Shown: positions 11,475 to 24,198, counted from the stretch's first letter. The stretch is 64,000 bases of DNA from Entoloma clypeatum (GCA_963565915.1 OY751493.1:2108001-2172000), one strand, 5' to 3'. Translations and numbers: made by a program. The notes: a model not told the origin generated them from the letters alone.

Positions 11475-13015
11475 AGCATTATTTTGGGAGACTTCGACTT
11501 CTTTGTTCAGTTATCCTCGTTCACCCGGACTTTATTTTTTCCCCGTTTGCTAATCCTGCAAGATACTTCTGACATCTACGGCATGGCTGTCAAATTCCCT
11601 GTCATTTAATTCACTTTTACCTTCCAGTGCAACCCCCGCATCTCTTTCTAATTTGCTGTCTTGTTGAATTGAGTATCGCTGCCAAGTGACCCTCAACATT
11701 ATCAGTAATTGTCTTATCAGCGACCCCGGGCCTCTGGTGGAGCTCTTGTTGCAATGATTCTGGTGACGAGGATCATGTGTATGAATGAAAATCCACATAC
11801 ACGATAATTAAGTACTTAGCTCCTCGGCCTCAAGTTTGATTCCCCAATATTCAATCATGTCTTCAGCTGATTACCGCCAAGGGGTGAGTCTTGGGACAGG
11901 TTGGTTACTGAAATTTGGAAGTTGGAAGATTTTCCATTTTCTCGCAGGATGTCATTCCGTCATTAGCGAATGGGCACCTTTCCCTGCGGCGGTTGGAGAA
12001 CACCTACTGGCTACATATACTTATAACTAGGGTTGTGGTTGGCATAAACTGGCAATGGTTGTCTAAGAAATGGATGGTCATATGTACCGGGTCATTTGAA
12101 CTACCACGAGTTGATGAATGATGTCTCGATAACGGCGCAGAGCATCTATTCGAACTAGTGTGTACTCCCATATTCTGCATTGGCCCTGGTGATAGATGTC
12201 AGCGCTAGTGGCTAGTGGCGACCGCAGAGCCCCATGTCACTCCCAGGCCTCTTCTGTTGCTCACACAATCTCCACCTTGTACTTGGTGCCGGGTATTATA
12301 TAATTGTATCGATGGATGCTTGCCTGCAGGCAGGGAACGTGGTGGGGGATGGATCAAAACAGGGCCTGGATATCTATCTGAACCTGAATGCTGCTTTTAG
12401 AGCGGCAGAAGCGACGGACACACTGATTGGACCATCCAACCATTGAAAAGTTGCTGTCCTGTCTAACCAACACATCCCTTCTCATCGTCCCCATCTCTCG
12501 TGGCCTTGCGTGCAACTCAGCAGCGGACAGGCTCGGTTCATTTCGACGGCTGCCCAGCTCTGCCACTCACCCCCAGTCATTCCTTTTTTTGTTTCCTGTC
12601 AAAGTAATTCACCTTTTAATCCTTGTTCTGACCCCGTACGTGAAACTGTTTTCCCTGTGCATGGGTGAGTGACGAGCGCTGACGAGACCAGCTTTTCTTG
12701 TGCTAATAGGTGGTGAGTGCGCTGGCTATGTGAGACCGAGGAGGACGGAATGGATGGTTACCCGCCGGTAGTCCCCATTAGGCTATGGCTTTTTATGGGG
12801 GTTGACGGGGATGCATTCTCGATGTCGTGTTGGGTCTTGTCCCCGGCTTGTCCCCTCTTCACGCCCTCTCCCCTCCTTCACGCCCGCCGACGCTGACAAC
12901 ATCTTCTCCCCCTAGTCCGTCGCATGAACACCGCCCTCCCTGCCATCTGTGAGTAACCTCCTCGTTCCTCGCCGCCGTCCTCTCTCTCATGTTGTGCCAC
13001 TCCCAGCCATCTGAC
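11475..13015 (+). promoter_or_regulatory. 1.5-kb intergenic region and probable long cyclin leader
   Basis: No convincing gene is visible in about 1.5 kb. The last 200 bp are strongly C/T-rich. An upstream ATG near 12924 opens a short frame. A strong GTGAGT donor near 12949 and a CCCAG acceptor at 13006 would splice the leader just before the cyclin ATG, leaving a ten-codon upstream ORF that ends TGA at 13012-13014. This suggests a spliced, uORF-bearing 5' leader, which would fit tightly controlled cyclin translation. Several short open frames (for example 11836-12121) look random. Confidence 0.4.
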
Positions 13016-14392
13016 ATGAAAGATATCTCCACCGCCTCTCTCCGACACTCCCGTAACTCCCTCATCTACCCTAAGAAACGCCCTTCCCCCAATGGCGTCT
13101 CCAAGTCCCAAAAGTCCCCCTCAGCAACCGCTCTTTCTCGAAATCCACCCCGCTCCGCCAAATCCGCCATCCTCCTCCAGCGCCAGCGCGAAGCCCATAT
13201 TTTGGCTCTCCGCAGAGAAGGCGTTTTTCTCGAAGAGGAATACCGCGATGAGATCCGCTATTACATGCACGACATGGAGGTTGGTTCCGTCCTCTTTGCC
13301 ATCGTTCCCTCTCCTTATTTCGTTATCCCCGCACAGCGATACACCATGTCCTCCACTCAGTCCATGGATCAGCAGCCTGAAATCCGGTGGCACATGCGCC
13401 CTTGTCTCGTCGATTTTCTCGTCGAGATTCATTTTACATTCCGCCTCCGCCCAGAGACACTGTACCTCACCCTCAACATCATCGATCGCTACGTTTCCCG
13501 GCGCATCGTCTATATTAAGCACTACCAACTCGTGGGCTGCGCGGCGCTCTGGATCGCTGCAAAATTCGAGGATGCCAAAGAGCGTGTCCCTACAGTCCAA
13601 GACCTTGTTCAGATCTGCCGTGACACATACGAAGAATCTGCTTTCATCCAGATGGAAGGCCATGTCCTCTCCACAATCCAGTGGACCCTTGGTCACCCAA
13701 CCGCTGAAGCATGGCTCCGTCTCATGTGTTGTGGACCCTGCATGGAGGAACCCGAAGTACAACATATCGCTCGATTCTTGATGGAGATAACTCTCTTCTA
13801 TCGCGAGTTTGTCAAGTATCCCCCTTCTTCTATAGCTCTTGCTTCCCTCTCTCTGGCGCACTTCTTGTGTGGCAAACCACGTCGGGTTTGGGAGGAAACT
13901 GAAGAGTGTTTAGAGGTTGTCGAACTCCTCGATAATCGCCTCGCTAAACACGTCAACGACCTTTCCGAAACCCTGATCAAAAAGTATTCATATGCCTTTT
14001 ATTCCAAGGCTGCCACATCTGTTGTGCAATACTATCTCCAGGGTGGCCGATTCGTTCGTCAGACCCTGCCATCTCTTCCAGTGACCCCAAGGCGCTCTTC
14101 GACATACACGCTCAACACACCAACAAGCTGCTCCACATCCATATCAGATCTGTCTGATGATATGCCCGTCACACCGACGACTCCCTTGTTCTCGAGCGAC
14201 CCATTCTCAGGTTCCCATTCTTCTGATGACAAGGAGAATACGAACGTCTCGCCGTCGTTTGAGCCTGTAATAAACAAACGCCGCATTGAGTCTCCTGCAG
14301 ACCGCTACCTTCCCCATGATTTTGTGACATTCGGTCGCCCCGCCCTGCACAACATCAACAATGTTTCACCTAGAACTGCGTTTGTTTCATAG
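13016..14392 (+). CDS. B-type (G2/M) cyclin
   Basis: Cyclin that activates the main cell-cycle CDK. The cyclin box N domain includes YRDEIRYYMHDMERYT, RPCLVDFLVEIHF and LYLTLNIIDRYVS, with CAALWIAAKFED afterwards. The C domain follows (EITLFYREFVKYPPSSIALASLSLAH). The tail is Ser/Thr-Pro-rich with many TP sites. One intron at about 13280-13336 (57 nt, donor GTTGGT) interrupts the start of the cyclin box. It is a multiple of three without a stop, so an unspliced transcript would insert 19 residues. Spliced length is 439 residues. The start at 13016 is preferred because an upstream splice would remove the in-frame ATG at 12989. No clear N-terminal destruction box (RxxL) was identified. Confidence 0.9.
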   Translation: MKDISTASLRHSRNSLIYPKKRPSPNGVSKSQKSPSATALSRNPPRSAKSAILLQRQREAHILALRREGVFLEEEYRDEIRYYMHDMEVGSVLFAIVPSPYFVIPAQRYTMSSTQSMDQQPEIRWHMRPCLVDFLVEIHFTFRLRPETLYLTLNIIDRYVSRRIVYIKHYQLVGCAALWIAAKFEDAKERVPTVQDLVQICRDTYEESAFIQMEGHVLSTIQWTLGHPTAEAWLRLMCCGPCMEEPEVQHIARFLMEITLFYREFVKYPPSSIALASLSLAHFLCGKPRRVWEETEECLEVVELLDNRLAKHVNDLSETLIKKYSYAFYSKAATSVVQYYLQGGRFVRQTLPSLPVTPRRSSTYTLNTPTSCSTSISDLSDDMPVTPTTPLFSSDPFSGSHSSDDKENTNVSPSFEPVINKRRIESPADRYLPHDFVTFGRPALHNINNVSPRTAFVS

Positions 14393-15466
14393 CAGTCGCA
14401 TCCTTTGTACTCGGTTCCCTGCATACCCTACCTGTGTCTCGAAAACACCAGCAAAATGTAATATCAATCCACGTCGCACCCAACGTTCAAGTACTATCTG
14501 TTCCTGCAACTCAATCACCCATGCATCTCCCTCGCAATCGTTTCCAAGTTTGATCCCATTCAACCCACATTACTATCACAGAAGCCGCACAACCTATTCG
14601 AGGGTCAGAACAATCAGACTGAGGGTTCTTCGGGGGGCATCGACGGTTTCGTCGCTCTTTGGCGATTACAACAAATAACTCCGTTCACTTGCCTAACTTC
14701 TCATACAATCCCATCCGTCCCTCTGGTCGCCTACAATCCAACGGTCATACAGTCATTTTTCTGCTCTTGCCTCTCCGTACAGTATGCATTGATCGCCCAC
14801 CACCATCGTTTCTCAGCCCCCACATCAGTACTCGACAGTCGCACCCTCCTCCGTTCATTACAACCTGTTTTAAAGTATAGTTTATTCTTCATTTTATCAT
14901 ATTCATACTTGTCCTCCCGCCCTTGCGAATTGAAATGGCAGTTCAATCCCCTCAACGTACGACTCAGCACAAGGCGTTCTTTATCCGCGCATTGTTGTTT
15001 TCCGTTTCCCATGCCTTCCTTCTCTGCACTCAGACTGTCGTCCCGTAAACACGCCAACCCAAATTCAAAGAAGCCCTGGCTTGTTCATTGTTAAGGCCCG
15101 CACTGGCAAGTGTATGTACATGAGTAGATAACGTTCATACGGGATCCGTCGTGATACACATTGCAGGATCTACAGATCAAATCCTTTGTACATGCATGCA
15201 GCTTGCTTCTTGTTTTATTGATGGTTGGAGAAGTGCGGTACAAGGACATGACTAGCAGCTGGTTACAAGAAATTCCACACGTCATTGCACCCTATCAAAA
15301 TGGAAGAAGGATTGTAACTCCATACAGAGTCCAATCAGAATTCAAACATCTCACTCAGTGTTGTCCGAATGGACCAACATCGACGGCATGCAAGAGGATA
15401 CGACCTGACAATCAGTTTACTATTTAGGATGACTTCTGCCGGCAGAAACCTATGAAATTGAGATGT
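14393..15466. other. Intergenic region, about 1.1 kb, without recognised genes
   Basis: The stretch lies between the convergent 3' ends of the cyclin gene and the oxidoreductase gene. It is T/C-rich near 14500-15000, contains only short open frames on both strands and probably holds both 3' untranslated regions. No repeat, tRNA or conserved protein fragment was recognised. Confidence 0.4.
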
Positions 15467-17386
15467 TTATTCAAGTGCCCAAGTTTCTCCCTCCTTCTTA
15501 ATCCCGACAGGCCGCTTCTCGTCCAAACTCCTGCGGCCAGCATTTAGGATGGCTGTTGTCAACACAGTATTGGCGAGCGTCGGCAGTCCGTGTTTATCGT
15601 AGTCACCCGGGTTCGAGAGCCCAGCGTTGACACTGCGGGCTGCATCAATGAACTTCTCGATGGAAACGTAGCCATAACCATGCTGGCCGTCGAAATGGCC
15701 AGTTTCTGAGGGAGAGTATTTCATGCTGGTGTACATGAGGTTTTTTCTGAAGCGGCTGAAATGTTGTCTGGCCACCTACTAGAAAGGATTGTACCACGCT
15801 TTGCCGGTTTCGTCGACTGTGACATCGTAGCCGCGGTGTGCTTGATCGACAGCTATGTCTCCCTACAGATAAGTTCCCAAATCAGTTGACGAGAGGCTAC
15901 TTGAGTTGATTGGTTACCAGCCTTTTCTCCCATATAATACCAATGTTGGGCAGAATGCACGCCAGCCTTCAGAGGTGCCGTCCAACTCGCTGTGTAGACA
16001 GCCGTGCCTCTGTGCTTGGAACTTTTAATAGATTGCCAGTCGACTAGAAGCGTGATGGTGTCCTCAGTCTCGGGCCCACAGTTGTATGGTTCACTTGTGG
16101 CAATACCCGTCGCAGCGCTCGCAACGACACGCGTAGGAAATGCGATGTCTTGGAGAATCCAGCAACAGATGTCAATATGGTGTGAAGAGAGATAATAACT
16201 ATCGTGCGGGCCTCATGATCAGTGGAAATCAATCGATCGCTTGAGAGAAATCTGGCACCTTATGTCAGAGTCTTTCCCCGCCCACGCACGGAAAGTCTCG
16301 AGCTGGGTTTTAGGTTGGCTCATCCATGCGTTGAAGAAATTGAATTCTCCCAGAGTAGCTGCGCGGGCTTTAGCATCGCTATAGACCGGGTCGTAGCTGA
16401 TGAACGGCGTTGAATCTATGATAAGACTGACATTGATGAAGACAAATTACCGCTTGTGGTGCTCGACAAAGCAGACAACGTTGTGTTTTCTGGCAGCAGC
16501 CACTAACGCATTGTGATGGTCAAGAAGCTGGGTAGCAGGTTTAGTCACAAGAACGTGCATGCCACGTTCGATTGCGTAAAGCGCGATCGGAAAATGTGTG
16601 CCTGTGGTCAAGGTTATCGAGGATCTGCGGTGCTTTTGGGAGCTTACTGTCAGGTGTGAAGATTATGACAGCCTCGCCGGTAGACATTCCATCAATAGCC
16701 ACCTTATCTAAGGATGATAATTGAGCCTCTGCTTATACTTGGCTCATGTGGTAGTGGATTGGAACTGACAAGCCTCTGGGTCGATGTTTCCTTCCTCCGG
16801 AAACGCATCAAACCTGTTGTATGGTCGAAATTCTGAACGGGATAGATCAGATAATATCATGAAACGAACGAAGTATCCATGTCCTTGTAAACACCAGCAA
16901 TATTCTCAGCGAGGTGTTGGCGGATAGCGGGGAACTTTCCGCCGTTCACGCCGACCATGCCCAGCTTGTCGACCTGAAGAGGTATCAGTGGTTACTGTGC
17001 ATGGACTAGCGAAAGGCGATGCGACAAGCCTTTCCAAGGCGACGGAGGTCGAAAAGGGTCAGGCCGACAACCTGCGATGTCGTTCAACGACCTGAAGCTC
17101 GAACCATGCCCCGATGGGCCACATACCCCGATCTGGGGGGTACAACACATCAGGGCAAATAAGACACCGAGATGGAGCATGACATGTACTTTCTTATCCG
17201 ACTTGGAGGCACCGGTGCCGACCCAACCAGTTGTGTACTCTCCCTTAGCTTCGATATGAACACAGACAGTCTCCAGAGACGGGTGGCTCGGAGAAACTCA
17301 CGGTACCGCCTGCGATAACGTCGAGTCCAGTGAGCTGCGCCTGATGAAACGAGAAACTCACACATAAGGACGTTCAGCTTCTGCAT
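15467..17386 (-). CDS. Gfo/Idh/MocA family NAD(P)-dependent oxidoreductase
   Basis: The protein starts MQKLNVLMCGTGEYTTGWVG, a Rossmann nucleotide-binding glycine motif. It continues with VIIFTPDSTHFPIALYAIE, MHVLVTKPATQLL and CFVEHHKRYDPVYSDAK, where the TKPA and HHKR stretches match the EKP-type substrate loop of Gfo/Idh/MocA enzymes. The C-terminal half has SSHHIDICCWILQD and NPFYMKYSPSETGHFDGQ. About 420 residues are encoded in roughly twelve exons, unusually many for this size. Two introns need GC donors: 16974-17029 (AAG|GCTTGT) and 15863-15921 (AAG|GCTGGT). Splicing both keeps one continuous family-like frame. The natural substrate is unknown; most enzymes of the superfamily act on sugars or inositols. 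Confidence 0.9.
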
Positions 17387-17572
17387 CTTGGGGGGGGTGA
17401 AGGAGCTTTTGTGCTACGATCCCACTTGGACGTGGGCTTCGGACCGCCGGCCCGAATGCGCACAGCCACAAAGGAACGAATGCATGGGTGAGGCGTGACG
17501 TCAACGTGTTTATGTTATTTTTTGAAGGATGTGGCGGCGACGTTGCGAACAGTGAGTAAGCGACCGTCTTCA

Positions 17573-19796
17573 ATGCTGCAGCCATCCAGCACCCCACCCC
17601 GCCCAGAGTTTACGCCGAGAAGGGAATTCATTCGTGAACAGAGATCGCCACCGAACGTCTTTGCCCTCATTGCCATTGCCAGCTCCAGCTTCATCAGGCT
17701 CTATTCCTTCCCTCCAGTCGTCGCTGCTGCCCTGCATCGTCTTTTCGACGACCACCAAATATGCCTCACATTTCGCCAAGTGGCCTTGGAAAACTTTTAC
17801 GAGTTCACCCTCGATGGCAAACCGTGGGCCAACGCCAAAAGTGTCACAACGGAGAAATTACTTGTTGACATTATTGCGGTCATATACGAATATGGCTACA
17901 CATATCTATCTAACCTCGATTATGGGCGAGACGTCGACGATCTCCTTATCATGGCTTTCTCGCTGCCCTCCTCTTCATCCACTACTTCTCGAGAAGGTAC
18001 CCCTGTCCCGCCCCCTGATAGTTCATCAGGTTGTTCCCCTGACAGACACCGACACCACAGAGTGCCATTTGCACTGTCCTTTACGTCCGCCACTTGCATG
18101 CGCGTTATTTCTCCTCCACTCCACCTGACGCCCGCTATCCTTCAGGCTGTCCGAGGAGCATGGCCACGCGGCGTTGTCTCGGAAAAGAAAGTAGGCGACA
18201 ACTCTTTTGAGTTCAAACTCAAGGGTTACAAATGTGCGGTGTCCAACAGTCACAAACTATTGCTGCCTCTTCTGATAGCTTTGCAGGGTTTCAGCAAGAT
18301 ACATTTGCAACAGACTCTTTTCGACATATTCTTGCTCTTCTTTCGTCCCTCGATGCTCAATCATTTACGCTATTGTCTTCCATTTCCCTCAAGAATCGCT
18401 CTCGTGTCAAGGACCTATGGGTTTTTACGGGTGTGGCATCCCCATCCACGGATGACTTAGTGCATCCAGAACCCTCCCCGCTTAACACCCCCAATCTTTC
18501 TCATGCTGATCCCAGAAGACCCCTTCAGAGCCCGGAAGGTCCATTTCGCCCATACCCCATTGTAAACCATGGGTTTACACCCCAACACCGAAGGCTTGCG
18601 ACGGAACCCATCATACCGGCACATGTCTCCTCTTCTCAACCTTTGCAGGTTATTAGCGAGAATCATCCAAATGAATTCCATTCAAGTCATCGGAGAGAAG
18701 ACATTTCAGCAAAGGCTTTTTCATCCCCTTCTTTACTTCGGAAACCTGCTCCTCGAGCCCAAGTTCCTGTCTCAGTCATCAATGAAGCAGAGGCGACAGG
18801 GGCAGAAGGCGTTCGAGCAAACCTTCCAAGTATTATCTCCAGTACTGCCGAAAACATGACAGGGATTGGTACATCTGGATTTTTTCCGGAGATGTTCCAC
18901 GTTAACCCTGTGCCAACAAACATGTCATCTAATCCACGATTAATATTCCCAACCAAATCATTCATTATCCGGACGCCATCACCAGACGACTCACCATCTG
19001 CATCAACTATTCGTACTGGCACACCTTCTCGTTCCACGTCTACCCGCGAGAAGGCACCTCCCATGCTCGTTGACAATGCAGGAGGATCCTTACAAAAACA
19101 CCCTTCCCCGACCAACAGCTATGTACCTTCTACTCGCAAGATTAGTTCTAGCAGCACACATGCTACGCCGACGTCATCTTACGGTGTGCGAGATTCCGCC
19201 TTCTCTTCAAGTAGACATGCAAGTCTAGAAAGTTATATCCCATCGACAGCGGTTACAAATGCGACGACTCATGATGGATACGCCGGAGAAGTGAGACAGG
19301 ACCACACTGTCAGCCACGTGGCACGCACGCGACGGCAGTCAAGACAGGGGAAAAAACCGAAGCAGCCAGGGATTTCGCCACCTCCTTCGCCTGACCACCC
19401 TAGACGCATAGACTCTCCTGTTTCCCTGGATAAGCAAGGATGGGTTTTGGTGGATGTTAACAGTGGCCGAGAGACCGTACCTGTTGATGGATGGTTCCCG
19501 ATGGACGCCCGACATCCTGTCTCCCAAACAACAAGGCCTGTGTGCGATCCAGGACCAATTTCCAAAGCGAAAGGAATTGCAGCGATGGATGCGATAGATG
19601 CAAGCAAATCCAAAGGCGGGGCACATCAAGACCTATCAAGCTCCCCCTTGCCAACCTCGCCCATGAAGAGGTTGTTTGGTTTGGTAAGAAAAACCTCGGT
19701 GAGCTTTACATCAGAGGTGCTGAGCATGCTGCTTATGCATCCTGTCCTTAGAAAAAAGGTGGTTCTTCCGCACCGAGGGCTGGAAGGTTGGATTAG
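17573..19796 (+). CDS. Conserved fungal protein of unknown function
   Basis: About 700 residues. The first 300 are well-ordered sequence (RSPPNVFALIAIASSSFIRLY, then CLTFRQVALENFYEFTLDGK, RGAWPRGVVSEKKVG and FATDSFRHILALLSSLD). The rest is Ser/Pro/Thr-rich and probably disordered. Two introns are inferred: one joining KGYK to WFQQD near 18232-18287, and one near 19699-19751 that gives a short C-terminus GGSSAPRAGRLD ending at 19796. No catalytic motif or transmembrane helix is evident. I believe similar proteins occur in other mushrooms, but no function is known to me. The ATG at 17573 starts directly in the conserved frame. Confidence 0.75.
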
Positions 19797-20550
19797 CTGT
19801 CTCCGAATAATGTCCTTTGCAGGGTCAAGGGAATCTACCAGCGGTTTTCTTCGCTTCATCTTTCTCCTTTTGCATACCTCGTGCCATTACACATCCATAG
19901 GCTCGACTCACAACAATTATCATACTTGAATAGTAATGTACAAATATCTATAGAGTGACGGCATACCTGAATCACGATCATGTGCAGGTGCACGTGGTAG
20001 CAAGAAAAGTCATGAAATGCTTGTGGAGGTTTAGCTCCTGATGAGGAGGAGAAAGGCTAGATTGAGCTGGAATAAATATACATTTGAGCCCTCGACAGTC
20101 GAGTTGTGAGCAGCGAGGACGTGTGATGGAGATGAATGAGTATATATGGCAAGACGTCTCGAGCACCGGATCTGTTTTGGGGCACACACGGGGCCGCGAG
20201 CTGTGGCTGGAGAAAGTGGTGTTGAATGGACAGCGTATGGAGAGGGTTGTGCTAGGTGGCTGGGATGGACGGGGACGAGGAGAGGGAGGGGCAGAGAGGG
20301 CATGGGATGAGGGGAGGGTGGGGTGGTGACGGAGGGGAATGACAATGCGCTGCTGAAAAGCCTTGAGCTACCCTCCGCCAGCCACCTGTCCCTTTCTGTT
20401 ACCCCATCACCACCCTCCCTCTTTCCTCCCACCACCACCTCCCTTGTCCCCCGCCATCGTCTCCCCATCCTCGTCCCCCCCCACGTCCTCGTCTCCGTCG
20501 TCATCTCATCCCACACCTCTGATTCGTCGTCTGCCCCCGTTTCGTCCCCG
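19797..20550. promoter_or_regulatory. Intergenic region and C-rich leader upstream of ITC1
   Basis: About 750 bp. The left part is probably the 3' region of the preceding gene. From about 20370 to 20550 the plus strand is extremely C/T-rich (CCACC and CCTCC runs), a common look for fungal promoter/5' leader pyrimidine tracts. Long open frames in the tract are compositional artefacts. Confidence 0.4.
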
Positions 20551-23500
20551 ATGCCGACGTGCCGCCGCAAGAGAGTCGTCCTCACCGAGCCCTCCGAGGC
20601 TTTGCTGCAGGCCGCGAGCTCAGATCCCACCAGAGAGGTCTACTATCTCAAACAGACCGGGGAAGTCTTCGAGACATACGAGTTCGTCCTGCCAGTCTCC
20701 ACCTGTGACCCTCGCATTAACTCCTCTCTTCCAGGGCGTATGCAGCCCGTATGTCGTTCTACCGTCTGAAGCAATTCCAGTGCGAGGTCACAGGAAAGAG
20801 TGGTCTCGATTACTTCCAGGCCATAGAGAGTGAAAGGCTGGAGGCGAAGACCATGCACTCCAGATTTCCGGAGCCCCTCAAGCCCGCAGTGCTTAAAGCT
20901 GTCCAGTGGCGTACGTGTCGATCCTCATCGATGGTTGTGCATCTTCCTGTTCACTGGCTAACGTCCTTCAGAGGTCATGGGTCGCCTTGACCATCTTGTC
21001 GAAGCCGTATACGAACGTTTCAAGGACCGCTACTTTAAAGATGAGAGTGGGTTTCTTGTTTTCGTCCTTTGTCACTTACTACATCTGACTGGTACCATGA
21101 AGGAGTTCTGGTAGACTTATCCGGTACCAAGTACGCTGCAAAAGGAAACACCATGCTTGGCAGTCCTCATAACTGTTTTTTTTATGTTTCCCATCAGGTA
21201 TTATGCGCGGGTCGACAGGGTCTACCCTCCGAAATACAGTTCCGATGTCACCGCGCGCGACGCGCACAAGGATTCTGGCCACTCTTTTCCCATCGAAAAT
21301 CCCCACGTTATCGGGGGCGACCTTAAAGTTCCGATCAAGGACGCGAATGCGCAGGATAATCCTGCTCTTTACTTTTATTGGGTCAACATTCTCGAGCTGG
21401 AAAAGGACAAAAGTCACGACAAAAAAACTGGTGCTGTAAAGAATCCTGATAAAGACGGGAAAATGGTAGGCAGCCTAATGGAAGTGCAGTGCGGAATGAT
21501 GAGGTATGGTTGAGTTCACAAGGTCCTCTTTACAAACCAACGCATTTTCTTGGCAGTCGCGATCGCCTTTCATTTTCCAAGTCGATCCTGCGTCGATTCA
21601 TCCGTGACTGTGTGGATCGCGATGCAGCCGTGGCCTCCCCGTGGACCGTCAAACCCGTCATTGCTAAACGCTATGGCCTAGAATCCATCATGCCTGAGGA
21701 GACGCGCAAGGGCGTGGAAACAATCAAAAAAGGCGAAATCGACAAGAGGAAAAAGGTCTGGGAGGACAAGGACGGTCCACCAACTAAGAAGCAGAAGAAA
21801 ATGACAGCCGCTCAGGAAGAAAGAGGTAATGTGCTTTGGCCCAATGCGTGACAAGTATTATGTTGATCGCGATCATTACAGCTGAAAAACGTGAACGTGA
21901 GGCGCGTGAAAAGCTCGAGAAACAACAACAGGTCAAGGAGGAAGCCGAACAGAATGCTGCAGACAAGAAGAAAAAGAAACCCATCCGTTACCCCACAGAA
22001 GACCTTGATGTACGACTAGCTGAAAAAGATAAGAAGGCTGGGGCCAGAGTGCAACGGCCCATTGCAAGTCACGCATCCCTTCCGTTCGTCGATACTCCTG
22101 GTACCTTCGAATCGTTCTTACTGAGTTGGAATTTTTTGGTCGTCTATGGGTCAGTGTCTTTCTTATGACTCCCTCTCCAATAATCAATAAGGGGGTGTTA
22201 ATCCCTCACATAGGCAACCCTTGCATATCTCCAATTTTACCCTGGACGAGTTTGAACATGCAATTCGACATTCATATTCGGAACCCCCTTGCCCTTTGCT
22301 TGCCGAGATCCATTCGACACTTGTTTACAACCTTCGCACAGTCTCTTTCCAACGACATAGCGCCCTCGTTTCGTTGTTACATTATAAAGAGGATTTAGAA
22401 GCGGAAGGCAGGCCAGACATTCAGTTGGGGATATCGATCGAACAACTTACAACTGCCATGGCCGATTTTGGAAACAATTGGGAAAGAGTCCCTCTAAGGC
22501 ATACCGAAGGACGGGAGGGTTGGGAGGATGCACTTGTGGGATGTCTGAAAGATGTTTGTTTCGAGCTTCTGTCCTTCCATTCACATGTTCTGACGATTTT
22601 CATCCAGCACGCAACAGTAAAGACGCTTCCTCGGCTTCAAGAGATCTTGACCTGTCTGTTGTTTGCTCCCGAAACTCATGGATCACTCTCTCCGTCGTCG
22701 TCTCATTCGAGAGCTTCCACGCCTCTGTCGTCTCCTCTTTCTCAACGATCTACTCCTGCAGAGCGGTATTATGCTTTGCCCGCACGTGACAAGATCGCTA
22801 TATTGGCTTTCATGTGCAACCTCGCCATCTCAAGCAAGGCGATCCACGCACATATGGAATCGTGTGAGGAGCAGTTAACCGCATTGCGAAAAGAAAAAAT
22901 TGATGTCAACCGTCTCAAAAAGCAACAGTAAGCCTAATCTTTGACATGAAGGGGTTGTACATTACTAAAGCGTTCTTAGCCTCGAGGAAATGAACACTCT
23001 TCTCGGAGAAACAAAAGAAGAACTGGGACCTGCGGCAAAGGGTGTTGATCAGGATGTCGTCATGCAAGAGTCCAGTGATCTATCCGACGTCTCTGAAGTT
23101 GGGTCTGAGACTCCATCAGCTTCGAGCAAAAAAACCTCCGCTCGCCAAAAAGATCTTCGACAGAAGGTCCAATCAACTGCCCTCGCAAAACAACGAGAAG
23201 CTGCGCGAGCAAAACAGGCAACGATGAAACAGGCATTATCCGACCATCGTAAACACGATGAGGAAGTGAATAAATTAGAACGGCGTTTAGAAGGAATCGA
23301 ACGAGATTTTAGGAAACTCCTGGGGGGTGTTAGGGTTAAGCCTCTAGGCAAAGACAGGTTTTACAATCGCATCTGGTGGTTTGATGGGCTGGGTTCAGCG
23401 TCCCTTGTTGGGAGTGGCGGTGTTACACAGTACGGAACGGGCAGGTTATTCATTCAAGGGCCAAGTGAGTTCGACCTCGACCTGTTGGAACAAAGAAAAG

Positions 23501-23932
23501 ACGAGGATATCAATCGGAGAAGAAGAGAGGAAGAAGGAGAAGAAGGAATTTTAGGACCTGGTGATTGGGCAGTCTATTCAGATCTTGAAGAGGTTTGTTT
23601 CACGAATTCTCCTGTAGATTGTCATACTAATGTCTATAGTTGGAGGAATTTGTCAGCTGGCTCAATCCTAAAGGTCACCGAGAAGTCGCTCTCAAGACAG
23701 CTCTAACGAAGTGGTGGACACATATCACAGCTGGGATACGGAAACGCATTGCGGTATGTAATATCCTGCTGTGTGCTACAAGGTACTGATGTAAAATTTA
23801 AAGGATATCAACGTGAATGCAAGGCTTCCTGAGGCTCGACGAAGTGCACGCACCAAGGCAACCAATGGGTATGATATCACAAGGGAACCTTATATGACAT
23901 GGACAAATCGGCGAGCGATGAATGCCTCTTAG
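20551..23932 (+). CDS. ITC1: ISWI-associated chromatin-remodelling subunit with WAC and DDT domains (ITC1/ACF1-like)
   Basis: Itc1/Acf1 proteins partner with ISWI ATPases to space nucleosomes. The N-terminal WAC domain is clear: EVFETYEAYAARMSFYRLK, SGLDYFQAIESE, then MGRLDHLVEAVYERFKDRY. The DDT domain follows (GQPLHISNFTLDEFEHAIRH). Later come a charged coiled coil (about 23090-23290) and the WHIM motif KDRFYNRIWWFDGLG. The C-terminus is short and ends at 23932 after INVNARLPEARRSART. Eleven introns join these blocks. Several donors have T at position +3 (GTTCGT, GTTTGT twice). About 920 residues; no PHD finger or bromodomain is present, as in yeast Itc1. The start at 20551 is just upstream of the conserved frame. 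Confidence 0.9.
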
Positions 23933-24198
23933 GTTCCGAATTAGCCCTCAATCTCAACTATCAAATATCAGTAGAATTTTGCCGAGCATAGTAATACCCG
24001 CATGTTGTTTGTAGTAACATTGTGAACGTAATGTATCTTATCGTGATGACTAGGTAGACTCAGCTCGATTGCCTGCAGCGGTCAGGAAATGAGACAATTC
24101 TGCCGGGGTTCAACTAAATCGATATCCTTCACGGCGATTAGGGATCCTTGACAGGAGGATCCACAAGTAGTAGCGGATGTCATTCTACTGCAAATACG

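Noticed and set aside
12989..13015. Upstream ATG as start of the cyclin
   Set aside because: A plausible leader intron ending at 13006 would remove it; the ATG at 13016 is the first after the splice.
20323..20833. Long Pro/Ser/Thr-rich frames upstream of ITC1
   Set aside because: They come from a C/T-rich tract; the conserved WAC domain frame begins at 20551.
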